A DNA stretch of 64,000 nucleotides from Ecdyonurus torrentis. Its lineage: Eukaryota; Arthropoda; Insecta; Ephemeroptera; Heptageniidae. The notes under the pieces are model-generated. The model did no database searches. It was not told the DNA's origin and was given only the letters and a program-made list of their open reading frames with translations. This document shows positions 50,008-62,000 of the stretch, piece by piece (position 1 is the stretch's first letter; every line of letters starts with the position of its first letter). The translations under genes were made by a program, and so were the position numbers. The DNA lies in NCBI GenBank assembly GCA_949318235.1, contig OX439130.1, positions 37,437,851 through 37,501,850 on the forward strand. Reading direction: 5' to 3'.

Positions 50008-53000
50008 GAGATAAAGGTTTAAATAACTTACATTTTTTAACATATCACGATGTCCAAGTTCCTGAAGAACATATCTGCAAGAAATGAAGAGCATTGTTGT
50101 AGGTTACTGCTCATGATGCAAATTTAGTAACATGTTGCCCATTTTTGCTAGCAGTTATTCATGTATAAATTTTATTTCAAATTTATTACAGTAAAAAAAA
50201 AAAAAAAAAAAAAAAAAACATGCCTGTAAAACATATAAAGTAAAAGTCAATTAAGCATATTTAATAATTGCGTAGTTATTAATTTATTAAAGTGTATAAA
50301 TTAAGAATATTAATGATGCTTTAATTTTGCAAATTAAAGTTAAATAATATTTTGTATAGCATTATATTTTATAAAGTAAAAAGGGAAGACATAATAATAT
50401 AATATTAATTGCTGTAAAAGCTTTTCATACCCAAAACGATAAAAAAAATCATTGAAATTAATACAAAAATATAACCAAGCAGATACGGCCCAGGTAAATA
50501 AAAAAGATACAAAAAATATGAAGGCAAATAAATGAGTAAACACAGAACATTAAGACACCATGCATATAATTATAAATATTTAAAATGCAAAACTCTATCT
50601 CCCCCTCTTTCAAAACGCTCAGAATTGTATTGTTCAATTCAAACAAATCACGAAATTTGAACTTTAATTTGCAATTTCGTTATAAATCAACCATTTCTAT
50701 ATTTTATATAGTAAATTATTTGTCGCTAATTTTAAGCGCAAACTTTAACATTGCTATGTACATATATACAGTAAGTATACTGTACATAAAAGCTTTAAAA
50801 CCGCATATTTTATATTCACACTCCTACCATTAAATTTGTGTTCCTTAGTATAGATTCAGCAGACTTTAACAGCTCACTTTTAACGATTTTATTCTTATTT
50901 TATACACGTTCTTTATTTCATAATATAAAACTATTTAACCATTAGTTACAGGGGCAATTTATTTCCATTTTATGCAAATAATTCACACATATCATGCAAT
51001 ATTCAGAATATAGAAAGAGTGTATGTGCAATTTTTTTTATAACAAACAAATGATAATAATAATATATAATACTGTATATAAAAAAGGGTTGCTTGCTTAA
51101 TTAAACCAAGTAATTTTGTACCTTTATCAGTCAATCAATATGTGCTCAAGCTAATTTATTGTTATTGTCGATATACAGACACACTGCTGCAAAGAAACGC
51201 TTTTAGTCTTCAATCCATGCAATATAAAGTGCAATTTTTATTGTTGAGCATGATATGACACAATAAACCTTGCTTTTTTAATGTCGTTTAATTTATTTAT
51301 TTTTCATTTCGATTTTATTTCAATAAACGCTTTTTTTTTTTTTTTTTAATTTAGTGCATAATTTGTGTACGGTCGGTATGGTAGGTCAAAATAACAAATG
51401 ATTAATATGTAAATATTTTCAGGGATACTGCTATGCTTTTCACAAAAAAATTATAGGCCAAGATTGTTTGCTTTAAAAAACAACTCACTGCACCAAACAG
51501 TCTATAAATTATGCATAAGAATAATATAGTAGAATGTGTTGCGTACCTATGCATAGTCACTAAGTGAGTAGAAATACCGCCAAAGCTAGAGGCGACCGTG
51601 TTAATCTCGACTTGTTTTATTTCTGAGCCAGTGTCACAATTGAGGAGATAGTCCGAGCGTAAGAGTCCCAGGCTGACGCGCTGCAACAATCAAGTCAAGA
51701 CATTTGCGCCATAGCAGCCATGAGGAGAAAGAAAGAGAGATAGAGATCGCAAAATGGTAAATAATAATACTAATACTAATAAAAAAGTCAACACACACCA
51801 CGCAGAAATGCGCATGCAATACATTACTGCTTGTCAAAAATATCTGTGTTTGTGAGCAAATTAGGCATTTCAGTGGCCTAGTGATAAGAAATAACTCACA
51901 TAATAAATAGTAGTCATTTTAACAAAGTTGTTATTTTCTTCATCATTAAACGATTTAAAACTTTTCCTATCACTAGACTGCTAAAATGTCAGTCAGAAAA
52001 TGGTTAACAGGGCTGCGTCATTAGGATCCAGAAGACGGAAGTACCTATGAATGACCCCCGATGCTGGTCCTAGCCAGCCAAATCCTGAGGCTATCGTGTT
52101 GATTTCCACTTGCTTCCAGCAGCAGAATGGGCCTTGCTCTGAGCTGCATTTATCCGAGCAACTCGACTCCAGCATGATGTCCGAGCGAATCAGACCAAGG
52201 CTTATAGGCTGTACAGTTGTGGGGTCAAAAATACATAACATGCAAATATCAAAATTGATACTGTGTCAGCTAAATGCTAGACCACCTTTAGCGATTTTTC
52301 AAGCTATTGGTAGCATTAGATTTAAAGCAAATAGATCATTGATAAATATCATTTTATATTATTTCGCTGATAATAGAGAGTACCATATATTATTACCATG
52401 GTATAATTGTTATCTAAGAAATATATATTTATGTTTCTATTAAAAAATAAATAAACATCAATCAATCAATTTCCACGGCCAAATGCATGCAAAATGATAT
52501 ATTTTTAGAGTTCTTGTGTCTACCTGAGTGATGCCTTCTTTCCTCACAGTCTCGTAAAGTTTAAACAGACGTCCTGTAAAATTGTCCACTTGAATTGTAC
52601 TGAAAAAATTAGGGATAGTTATTATTATGTAATTAGATTGGTCTAAAATCTAATTGAAAGGGGGAGAGCTTCATCAAAAACTCGTCAAACATAATTATAT
52701 TTCTATATAAGTACAGAAAAATTGTCTCTTAAGTTCTGATGGTAGTTTAAATTTCTAACACATGCTATGAATGCTCATAGTTTATAGAAACTTTTTGTAT
52801 GTAAACCTGTACTTTGTAACGTATGGTATCAATGTGTACATATAATAATTTTATTGTCCATTTTATGTCTACCTTTGTAAACTGGAGAGTAAAAATTCAT
52901 AGTCGTGAGCTACTTTGTGCATCAGCTCATTGAGGACAGGCTGGATAGCTACAGCTTTCTCAAACTCCTTACGAGGAAAAGTTGATGGCAGCAACACGAA

Positions 53001-54522
53001 TGGAGCAAATTGAAGTACGTCTTTGTTCAAGTTCACTTTAGAACGCATACAAGCACCTGTTTATAAGACAATCGTGTAATTTTAGTATGTATCCGGTATG
53101 TGTATGAATATGAATGTTTACATCATATGCATGTACAGTCACTATAGTAAGAAATGAATTTTGCAGCACGCATATATGGGAAAACCATATAAACATACAC
53201 AAAGAGTGGGTGGTGGGTGGATGTCTACATATTGTATGCAAGGTCTGGGTGGGTCTGGGTGCCTCACGACAAGAGTTCCCAAGCTGCCTGCTTGCTGTAT
53301 GCCAAGTTCTAGCAAACAAAAAGAAATACATATAGGGTGTATGCGGATGACGTCATATTTATTGCGCTTGGAGGCCATACTGGAGTAGTGCATAACATTG
53401 CTCAGCATAGGACAAACTTCATTTAAGCCAAATTTCTTTGTGAAATCGGTTAATTTTTTGTTATAGTTATTTTTCTCACATACTTGAGATACTAATTCAA
53501 CATATTTACAGCATCAATGCTCTCAAAAATATTGCATAGGTAGTGGTTTTAAACTTGCAAAATGATTTTTTTTCCTATGCCACCCATGTTATTGAGTTAT
53601 CCAACATGGCGTTGACTTTAACATGAATGCATAGACCCTATAGACACTATATTTTATTGGTCTATAAACCATGTGGATTGTTGATGACAAAGATTTCTCC
53701 TCTCTTCTCAACTATCCGTAAGTTTGTGGTGGGAGATAACTCACCCACCACAAACTCTCCCTAGTTTGTGGCTGGTTTGTGGTGATCAAGATGACCCCCC
53801 CCCCCCCCCCCCCCCCGCTTAATACGTATTACCATAGAGAAACAGTATAGAGAATGCAGCTAAGGCAAAATTGATGTCGTTGAAAGTGGGGGAATGTTTA
53901 CTAATGTTGGAAGCAGTAGCAACCTTGACAAAGAGAGGGCGCTGAGTGTATTTTTTATTTACAGAACTTAATAAATTTCTGTAAATAAAAAATACACTCA
54001 GCGCCCTCTCTTTGTCAAGGTTGCTACTGCTTCCAACATTAGTAAATATTTACGCTTTTTCAACGACATCAATTTTGCCTTAGCTGCATTCTCTATACTG
54101 TTTCTCTATGGTATTACCAGTAGTTTTCTCTGTTGTATTTTGTATTACGTATGCATGGTTTTCCCATTATGTTATACTGTATACTGTATGTAAACGCCGC
54201 AAAATTCATTTCACTATACTTGTACATAGTGGTTGTACGTATGTACAACACATTACATATTATATGCATGATGTTACATTAAATCATTATAGGGTGTATG
54301 TATGTACAGCGTTATCCCAGAAAAGTCGGGATCACAAGTGATCACTTGTTAGAGCCATTTAGAAATCGTTCCATCGGGTCCATCCTTTGCCGTTTCTGCG
54401 AATATGATTTAAAACAACTTACCATGCATCAATGCCCAATCTTTTGCTTTCTCTATAACAGTCTCCAGGACATCTTTGTCAAGTGGTACAGGCAAACACG
54501 GCATCATTCGTGGGTTCGACAT
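47377..54522 (-). CDS. GSS: Glutathione synthetase with two alternative substrate-site exons
   Basis: Minus-strand exons: 54423-54522, 52873-53056, 52524-52599, then either 52045-52208 or 51547-51680, then 50032-50074, 49030-49103, 48615-48776, 48129-48390, 47750-48033, 47377-47521. With the 134-bp exon the protein is 487 aa, with the 164-bp exon 497 aa (human about 474). GSS is the cytosolic ATP-grasp enzyme that joins glycine to gamma-glutamylcysteine. Recognisable are the ligand motifs LxRSD and VEINT, the NICDQR block, [38 protein letters not shown], the ATP/Mg-binding [15 protein letters not shown] glycine-rich loop, ILMERI, ELGIFG and the terminal GHMLRTK (glutathione-binding Arg/Lys), followed by the alanine-rich loop [11 protein letters not shown]. 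Every junction keeps phase. It is divergent from PHOSPHO. Confidence 0.95.
48872..48930. repeat. (AAAT)n microsatellite
   Basis: About 14 tandem aaat units lie in a GSS intron. Confidence 0.95.
49360..49580. mobile_element. MITE-like element in GSS intron
   Basis: The termini are gcccttgttgcgtccaaa and the inverse of tttggatgcaacaagggc. Inside, the motif 'acttgca' (or its inverse) recurs at least five times, giving a sub-terminal repeat structure. Confidence 0.75.
51547..51680 (-). other. GSS alternative exon, downstream version (134 bp)
   Basis: It is bounded by acceptor ttgcag and donor ag/gtacgc. It starts in phase 0 and ends in phase 2. It encodes [13 protein letters not shown], a short linker and [14 protein letters not shown], then HR. 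It is the version closer to the usual animal enzyme, keeping the serine and glycine-glycine of the SFGG loop. It replaces 52045-52208 in the mRNA. Confidence 0.85.
52045..52208 (-). other. GSS alternative exon, upstream version (164 bp)
   Basis: It is bounded by acceptor gtacag and donor ag/gtactt, with the same phases (0 in, 2 out) as the 134-bp exon. It encodes [14 protein letters not shown], then a 10-aa longer cysteine-rich linker ([17 protein letters not shown]), then [14 protein letters not shown]. The metal-binding Glu/Asn pair is kept, while SFGG has become GFGW. It is open throughout. Confidence 0.85.
53331..53642. mobile_element. MITE with TATAGGGT ends, copy 3 of 3
   Basis: It is inverse to 20029-20346 and very similar to it. 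It starts tatagggtgtatgcggatg, carries atgacgtcat at 53347-53356 and ends agaccctata. It is in GSS intron 1. Confidence 0.88.
53832..54111. mobile_element. Long-hairpin MITE with TATTA duplication in GSS intron 1
   Basis: It starts ccatagagaaacagtataga and ends with the inverse. The arms are near-perfect inverted copies for about 130 bp around a short centre near gaacttaataaatttc. The 5-bp repeat TATTA flanks it (53827-53831 and 54112-54116). A pure poly-C tract (about 53797-53817) lies just left. Confidence 0.88.
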
Positions 54523-55731
54523 TGTAGCGCAGTCGCGCAGTATGGACGCCAGGAAACGAATTTCTCTTGAAGAAAATATATGTATATTGCTCTAAGACAC
54601 GATCAAAATTTGAAACTTTTCTTCTTCCAGAAAAGAACTACGTGTGATTAAATTATGAATTGTGCGTGCAAGAGTCTAAAAAATATACTTGTCAGTTTTT
54701 TGCAGTATGCAAATTTCGGAATACTGCTTGCCTGTTATCTATCGCCTGTTGCCACGCCTTCTATTTTCCACCCTGGTTACGCCCACATACGCCCACATTT
54801 ATGTGAAACAGCTGTCTCACTCTCAACGAAGAGTAAACAAAAAAAATTGTTTATATAATTAATTTTACACTGAAAAGATAACTTTTAATTGCATGAAATT
54901 TTAACTTAATTAAAATTTGACCTATATTAAAGTAGTTGTAAGTATGATTAAACAGGTAAATAAGGCAAGGGAAACAAATAAAATTGACCTTGCCATCCAT
55001 CTGTCAGATCGAAGATTAGTCAATGTGTTTTTGGGATCGAGTCAATATTTATTTTGCTGATGAAATTTTCTGTTAACCATATTTATTGTTTGAATTATAT
55101 TAGGTCAGTTGCATATACAACAGCATAGTTGCTGTAAGCTGTATATAAGTGTGAACATACAAAGTTATAAGAAAACGATTAAGTAAGTTCTCCAAATTTA
55201 AAACCACATAGTTTTTTTTTTTTTTTTTTTTTTTTTTGAAACTTCCTGGTTATTGTTTATTTTGTTGTATTTTGTTTAAAAGTTGTAAAGGCATTGACAA
55301 AAATGTACAGTACAACATTCATAGTAATTGTTTACTGTATGTATGTACATATGTATACATATATATATATATATATGGCTATGTTATTATGACTCCATTT
55401 ATTATAAACAATTTTGAGGGAGTCAATCTGTATGTAGTGAAATGAATTCGAAATGTTCATTTAATTTTGTACGTCCCAGCATGCATTTTAATATAATTTA
55501 AATGTGTTTTCATCCCTAATGTAATGGTTGCAGGCTCTAAAATTGCTATCGTAGGTCGTTTGTTACCGGTTTCTATGTTTGTTAAAAAGCTTACAAAAAT
55601 AATGGGCTAACTTTAGAATTTTAGAGATAATACTGGGTGGTATGAGCCTTTCTTGAATGTTTACATATCTTCATCCTTTTTATGCTGGATTAATTATGTG
55701 TTTATAAAAAAAAATCGTTCTTTTTCAGATA
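54523..55731. other. Divergent intergenic region between GSS and PHOSPHO
   Basis: It should hold both promoters. It contains a poly-T tract near 55212-55237 and a (TA)n run near 55362-55377. An acceptor-like tttttcag ends 3 bp before the PHOSPHO ATG, so a 5' non-coding exon is likely, but it was not located. Confidence 0.5.
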
Positions 55732-56463
55732 ATGCGTCGACTTTTGATGGCGTTTGACTTTGACCACACAATCATTGATGACAACAGTGATATTGTGGTT
55801 AGGAACATGCTAGGACAAACTCCTATCCCTGATCACATCAAGAAGATGTACCGCACTGATGGTTGGACAGCGTACATGCAAAATATTTTCCAGCTTGCAC
55901 ACTCTCAAGGCATAACGCAAGAAAGTATCTCTGAGCAGATTGCTAAAATTCCCTATGTGCCTGGCATCGATGTGTTATTGAGCTCGCTAGAGAAAAGAGA
56001 CGACTGTGAAGTGATCATAATATCAGATTCTAATTCAGTATTTATTCAAGGGTGGCTTGAGAGAGCTTCGGTTGATCATATTGTCAATAAAACTTTTACC
56101 AATCCAGCATGGTATGATGAAGAGGGGAGACTCAGGATCAAAAAGTACCATGAGCAAGACTGGTGCAAGTTAAGTACCAAGAACTTGTGCAAGGGTCATA
56201 TTTTGCAGTCGTACATTGAGGAACGAGCCAAAGATGGAGTAACCTTTGAACGTATTGGCTATGTGGGTGATGGGAAGAACGACTTATGTCCTTGCCTCAA
56301 ATTGTCTGCTACAGATCTGGCTTTTCCTCGGCATGGATATTCACTTGCCAAGCTCATAGAGAAACCAATGGAACACAAGATCAATGCTCAGATCCATATA
56401 TGGCAATCAGGACATGAGATCTTAGAAACAGTGAATAAGTTTGTGCCACCTAACTTAAAGTGA
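55732..56463 (+). CDS. PHOSPHO1/PHOSPHO2-type phosphatase (HAD family)
   Basis: One coding exon encodes 243 aa. HAD-superfamily motifs are all present: motif I FDFDHTIID (D-x-D-x-T, nucleophile and acid/base), motif II IIISDSNS, and motif III/IV YVGDGKNDLCP. The blocks NSDIVVR, YMQNIF, CKGHIL, FERIGYVGDG and DLAFPRHGYSLAKLI match the PHOSPHO family. Vertebrate PHOSPHO1 hydrolyses phosphocholine and phosphoethanolamine, and PHOSPHO2 pyridoxal 5'-phosphate; invertebrate members cannot be assigned to one substrate by sequence alone. The coding part lacks introns, although a tttttcag just upstream suggests a spliced 5' UTR. A poly(A) signal is at 56873-56878. Confidence 0.95.
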   Translation: MRRLLMAFDFDHTIIDDNSDIVVRNMLGQTPIPDHIKKMYRTDGWTAYMQNIFQLAHSQGITQESISEQIAKIPYVPGIDVLLSSLEKRDDCEVIIISDSNSVFIQGWLERASVDHIVNKTFTNPAWYDEEGRLRIKKYHEQDWCKLSTKNLCKGHILQSYIEERAKDGVTFERIGYVGDGKNDLCPCLKLSATDLAFPRHGYSLAKLIEKPMEHKINAQIHIWQSGHEILETVNKFVPPNLK

Positions 56464-57541
56464 TTAAATGATTAAAAAAAAAAAAAAAATCATAAAATGA
56501 ACTGTTAATGTTACTATTACCCCTAAGTATATAGGTGTCCAATTGTTTAACATTGCAAAAGGTATTTCCTTGCCAGATTTGAAGAGGCAACTCAAAGTTG
56601 ACTGGTAGTTAGCTTAGAGGAATACACAGATGCAGTAATTTCTGTTATGTTAGTTTGTAAACCATAATTATGATCTGAGGTTTTCTGTCCTAAAGTGAGA
56701 TGTTAATTATTAAATACAAATTTTCTTTTTAACAATTGTCATAAAAAAAGGCTTAATTCCATTAAGTATTCTAGATTATATTGCACAATACATTATTATC
56801 ATGGCCTTTTCTCCTATAATTTTACATCCAACTGAATTGAATCAAGTTAATTTTAGCTTCATAATTGTTACAAATAAAGGGCTATTTTCCAACCTGGAAT
56901 GGCGTGAGAGATATTTGTAAGAGTTCCAGAATACATTATCCAGTCCACAAGAAGCTTTAAATAATCCTTGCACAGTTTCAAAAATTTTATGTCCATAGTG
57001 TTGTTGCTAATAATGATGTTTGTAAACTCTGTTTTTCGTGCCCCAAACCATAAGAAAAATGATCACCTAATGCTTTTTAAATGGCATTACACATTTTTTG
57101 GAGCAAGGGTACGGTTTACAAACATTATTAATGATAGTAATGATTAATATGTAAAATAATAATAAATAAATAATACTGCACCTATTTTATTAAAGAAATT
57201 ACAAACTCATTAAATTTAAACCAGTTTTTGCCATAAAACTATATAATAATAATAATAGAACACCTTACTATGTAATTTAATCGATATGTATACTTTAAAA
57301 TTGGTTGAACAAAATTTTAAATGTCGCCCTTGGTTTTTCTAATTTCTGCAGAATTTAATTCACTAATGCCGTGTTCACATTGAGCTTTTTGTACATACAT
57401 ACATATCATGACGCTATAATCCCTGTGTTGTTAGCTTTTTGCAATTGCTAATTATTTGATCAAAATAACATGCATTCTTATGGAGCTCACTTAACAATTC
57501 CAATTAGGAAAAGCTCATTTTAAAAACGGCATGACCTTTAT

Positions 57542-57572
<31 letters not shown>

Positions 57573-59048
57573 CGGATGCATCTACGTAAAAATAATTTAC
57601 AAATTTTTATGAAAATATAGCAAGCCGCAAGCCTCCAGAGTCATGATAGTATTTCTATACATATAGCGTCAATATACAATGATGGTAATATGCTAATATG
57701 TATGTCATGTATGTGTCTATATATATTATAAATGTTTGTATTATGTTTGTAAAAAAAAAAAAAAAAAAATCACCATAGTGTTAAACTAAGTAAGAAAATT
57801 CAATTAATTAATCTACATGAATAATGAATCAATATTTTCTTGACCAACTTGTTTTTGTTTTGTTTTTATCTAATTAACTTTATTAATTAGCATTTTATAT
57901 TTTTATTTTGGAAAGTTATAAGCCACAAAAAAATTTAGATAAGATTTTATACTCTTGATAATTAAGGGAAAGCAAATAAAAAAAAATTGCCAAAAATAGT
58001 ATTAATTGATAAAAATTGCTCCTTGCTGTGGTAAATGTAAATAAATAGGTTTATACTTGTTAAAAAATGTACGTTAGACATAGGTATAATTTTTTTTTTC
58101 TCATTTTTATATTTTTATTTAACCAATTATTGTACTGAAATGAGGTAAAAAAAAAATGTAAAAATTTTTAATGATACACCTATATAATTATACCATATAA
58201 GAAATACTAAATATTTTTTCAAAAAAATTATTTTATGAACCTTTCCTCGGAGATTTAATTTTACTGGAATGTGATTGTAATAAGTTCTGTGTACAAAGAT
58301 GTTAATAATAATAATTATCAGGAGATGAAGTTTTCTGATCTCAAAATCATTTAACTCTTTCTCTCTACAAAAACCCATTTTCCTATTTTAATTTGAGTTT
58401 GTGCAATTTTTAACTCCACAAAATTATTGCCTTTCTAACATAACATTATGATATATTTGTTTCCATCTATCAGCATAAGTTCTTAATTAATAATGATAAA
58501 ATCTGAACTGAGGAAGAGGGATGTTGCTCTTGGAATGTCTTAATAAACATTAACATTTGTGAACTATGGTATCAAGTTTTCTCCTAGCTATGACATCATT
58601 GTGGCTAGTGGCAAGTTTTTTTTTTTTCTTCGATAGTAAATGATATAATTTTTAACTCCACAACATTATAGAAAATTATTACTGCCTGAGCATAACATTA
58701 TGATATAGGACATCCAAGGTGTCCAAAAACTCTTTAAGCTTGAAAAATATTTTTGGCTGCAAGTAACCTGAAAAATCCAAAATTTGGCATCGATCAGCCT
58801 TTTTTTCTTAAAAGACCAGGGAAACTACAGACATCATAGAAGAGCACCCTCAATATGATATAGGATAGCAATACCCTAATATGATAAGATAACATCAATA
58901 ATTCAAACTGTACAAAAAGACAAAGGAAAAAAATAATAAAGAAGACACAATTAAAGTACACATAAATTTTTATTTATTAATTAGCAAAATGCACAAAACA
59001 AGAAGAGAAATTAAGGCAATTTAAATTCATACAGAAATGAGCTTGTGT
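56464..59048. other. Convergent intergenic region between PHOSPHO and PSMB6
   Basis: It holds 3' UTRs, poly-A tracts (57547-57570, 57752-57768) and a short MITE (57008-57130). A block of about 55 bp (aatttttaactccacaa ... cataacattatgatata) is present twice (about 58405-58455 and 58648-58705). PSMB6 probably uses the minus-strand AATAAA at 58973-58978. No gene is seen. Confidence 0.6.
57008..57130. mobile_element. Short MITE with tgtttgtaaac termini, copy 2
   Basis: Left end taataatgatgtttgtaaac; right end inverse taataatgtttgtaaacc. It is related to 28749-28872. Confidence 0.65.
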
Positions 59049-62000
59049 TTAACCCTCATAGAAACGTGGAATTTCAGTGCCAGCAACAACAAAGCGCTCA
59101 AGTCCTTCAGAGTCTAACACTCCTAGACGCACGACTCCTCCACTGGAACCATCACGAGACATGGCCAGAGCCAATGCTGAAACACAAGCAGGACGTTATA
59201 GCTTTTACAGGAGAAGGCTTTTATGGATAAGAACATTCAAAATATGTAATTTCAATAAAAACTCAATTTGATGCATTGCTGTGGCTGGATCTGCACTATT
59301 ATAGTAGCATTTTAAAAAGAGATATGACGATTGGGGAAAGAGGTAGTGGGCATTAAGCTAACAGGGATGCCAAGTATGAGAAAAAGAAAAGAAATTTTAA
59401 CCCCTGCCAAAATTAAATTAATAGAATATAATGCGTTTAACAAGGATATGAACTAGTCGCTCATATTACAAAAGTACCCCTGTGAGCTCCCTTTTCTCAA
59501 TCTTTTGAACCTATGAGATTTTTTCTATCGCATCATTTTAATTATCAAGCATAACAAAGTCAAATTTTTCCTAAATAAAGAGTATTGAAAAAAGTAGCTT
59601 ACTCCAAAATTATAAGGAAAAGAAGCCATCCCAGTTGAGTATAGGAAACTAACAAGGGCTTTATGATAGTGACAAGGTGTCTTAATATTTAAAGAAAAAT
59701 CTTGCTAGCACACAGATAATACAGAACAGACATATTGGATAGCTTTTGGCACAAGACTGCACAGGAATGTTTCTTTGTCTTTTTCAGCTGTTTTTAGACT
59801 TTATAACAAACTACTTGAAATTCAGAAAAACAAAAGATTTTAAGGCTTACGAGCTACTGTAAGCATTTCACTATTAATAATTTTTTTGTACTCAAGTTAT
59901 AGCTGCATCATTTACCTATCAGAAAGTATGTTAAATCAAGTCAGTAACACCAAGTCATCTGCCAGTATCAATGGGTTCTATGTTTATTTTCTAGCTAAAC
60001 CCACTTTTGCAAGTGAGTATCCAAACTAATTCTTTGAACTAATATTTTTTTTTTTTTTTTTTTTTTTTTGTGAGACTTGAGACACTTACTGTTGGTGACA
60101 AACTTCTTGCAGTCCTCTCGAGCCATCTTTTCCTTGAAGTTGGCATCAACATAACCATACACATATGTGCTTCCTGAGCCTCCAATGGAGATTGCCTGCC
60201 TCACACACATGCCTCCAATAGACACGGAGTACACCTGAAGCAATTTTAATAAAAATGATCAGCGAGTGAAACTTGAACATCAAGCAGCTTTTTTTTTTTT
60301 TTTATTCTTTGCAACGAAACAAAAGAAAATTTTATTTGAAGAGAGAAAAAGATACTTAATTATAAATTCTACATCTATAATCAATATTATCATTCAACAC
60401 TTAAATATTGCTTGAGCCTTATTCCGCTACCTGAACCACTGGCCAACTTCCAGTAACATGTGAACTCAGGTAAGGCCCAACCTTTTACAATGCTAAATGA
60501 GTGCATAGCATAAGCTTCTATGATGACATACCATATACAGACACTAATGTGATACACAATTTTATTCTAAAATGCTATACATAATGCATTTATATGGAGA
60601 CTTCTATTAGAAGACTTGCAAAAGTAAGTATAGTGAGAAAATAAACAAACTCACAGCTCAACAATACTAACAAAGTGCTAGCAGACAACTTTAGGTTCCT
60701 GTCTCAATTTAACATGCTTTCTTATGAGGCAATGAAGCAGCTATAACTTGAATTAGAATTATTTCTTGGAGCTGAAATTTTTACTGTAGCTTACTGAGTC
60801 TCAAAGCTTTACTTAAAATCCAGGAAAACAACAGTTTCGAAGCTCAGTAAGCTACAGCAAAAATTTCAGCTACAAGAAATAATTGTTACTTGAGTTATAG
60901 CTGCTTCATTGCCCCATAAGAAAGCGTGTTAAATTGAGACAGGAACATAAAGTTGTCTGCTAGCACTTTGTTAGTATTGTTGGGCTGCGTTTTTTCTCTC
61001 ACTAAACCTACTCTTGCAGTCTTCTATTAATATAGTGATCTATATAAATAAATGGAATAAAATTTATATTGCAATGACAATACATAAAATAACATATTTA
61101 GTACAGTACTGTATGTACATATGTACAGTACAGAGCAGCAAAAATGTTAACAAAGGATATGCCGCTCCAATGAGGTATCTGGACAGTTACTGTCATTACA
61201 ACAGCAAGGTGTGTCCACTGCCGCAATTCACCGCCTTCTTGTGCAGTCACTTGTCTATGAAACAACCAAAAGATGCATGCCTCCTGGATGGGCAGTCTCG
61301 TGCACACCTTCTCTCTCTTTTTGTTCTCGCTGCCTGTATCGAGAAAATATCATACACAAACAAACTGAAGACAGCAAAAAATCAACTCCACCTCTCTCGC
61401 TCTCCTAGTTGATCGTGTTGTGCGCTCACACTCACGCACTGTTTTTCCTATAATATAGTATTGGTATGAATTTTAGACAGAGAGAACGAGAGAGAGAGCG
61501 AGAGAGGTGGAGTTGTTATTTTGCTGTCTTCAGTTTGTTTGTGTATGATATTTTCTCGATACAGGCAGCGAGAACAAAAAGAGAGAGAAGGTGTGCACGA
61601 GACTGCCCATCCAGGAGGCATGCATCTTTTGGTTGTTTTATAGACAAGTGACTGCACAAGAAGGCGGTGAATTGCGGCAGTGGACACACCTTGCTGTAGT
61701 GATGACAATTTCTGTCCAGATACCTCATTGGAGCGGCATATCCTTTGTTAACATTTTTGCTGCTCTGTACTGTACATCGTCAGGTTTGTGCTACAACCCG
61801 ACGATATATACATTATACATAGTTGATAAATTTAGCCGTACTGTATAGTTCTTAAAGATAAATGAGAGTATTGTATACCTGTCCTCCTTGACGCTTGTCC
61901 CAGCCAGCGACAATAATACCAGCGGTTAGGGTATCACGATACTCATAGCAGAGCTGACGGAAAACATTGGCTGCTGTCTCCACAAGTGGAGGTTCACCTT

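Noticed and set aside
52051..52443. Plus-strand open frame of 130 codons
   Set aside because: It is largely antisense to the GSS alternative exon, whose reading on the minus strand has splice sites and homology.
61098..61728. Pairs of similar open frames on both strands (beginning MRYLD or [10 protein letters not shown])
   Set aside because: They mirror one another because they lie in the two arms of the inverted repeat; no protein family was recognised and no splice sites tie them to PSMB6.
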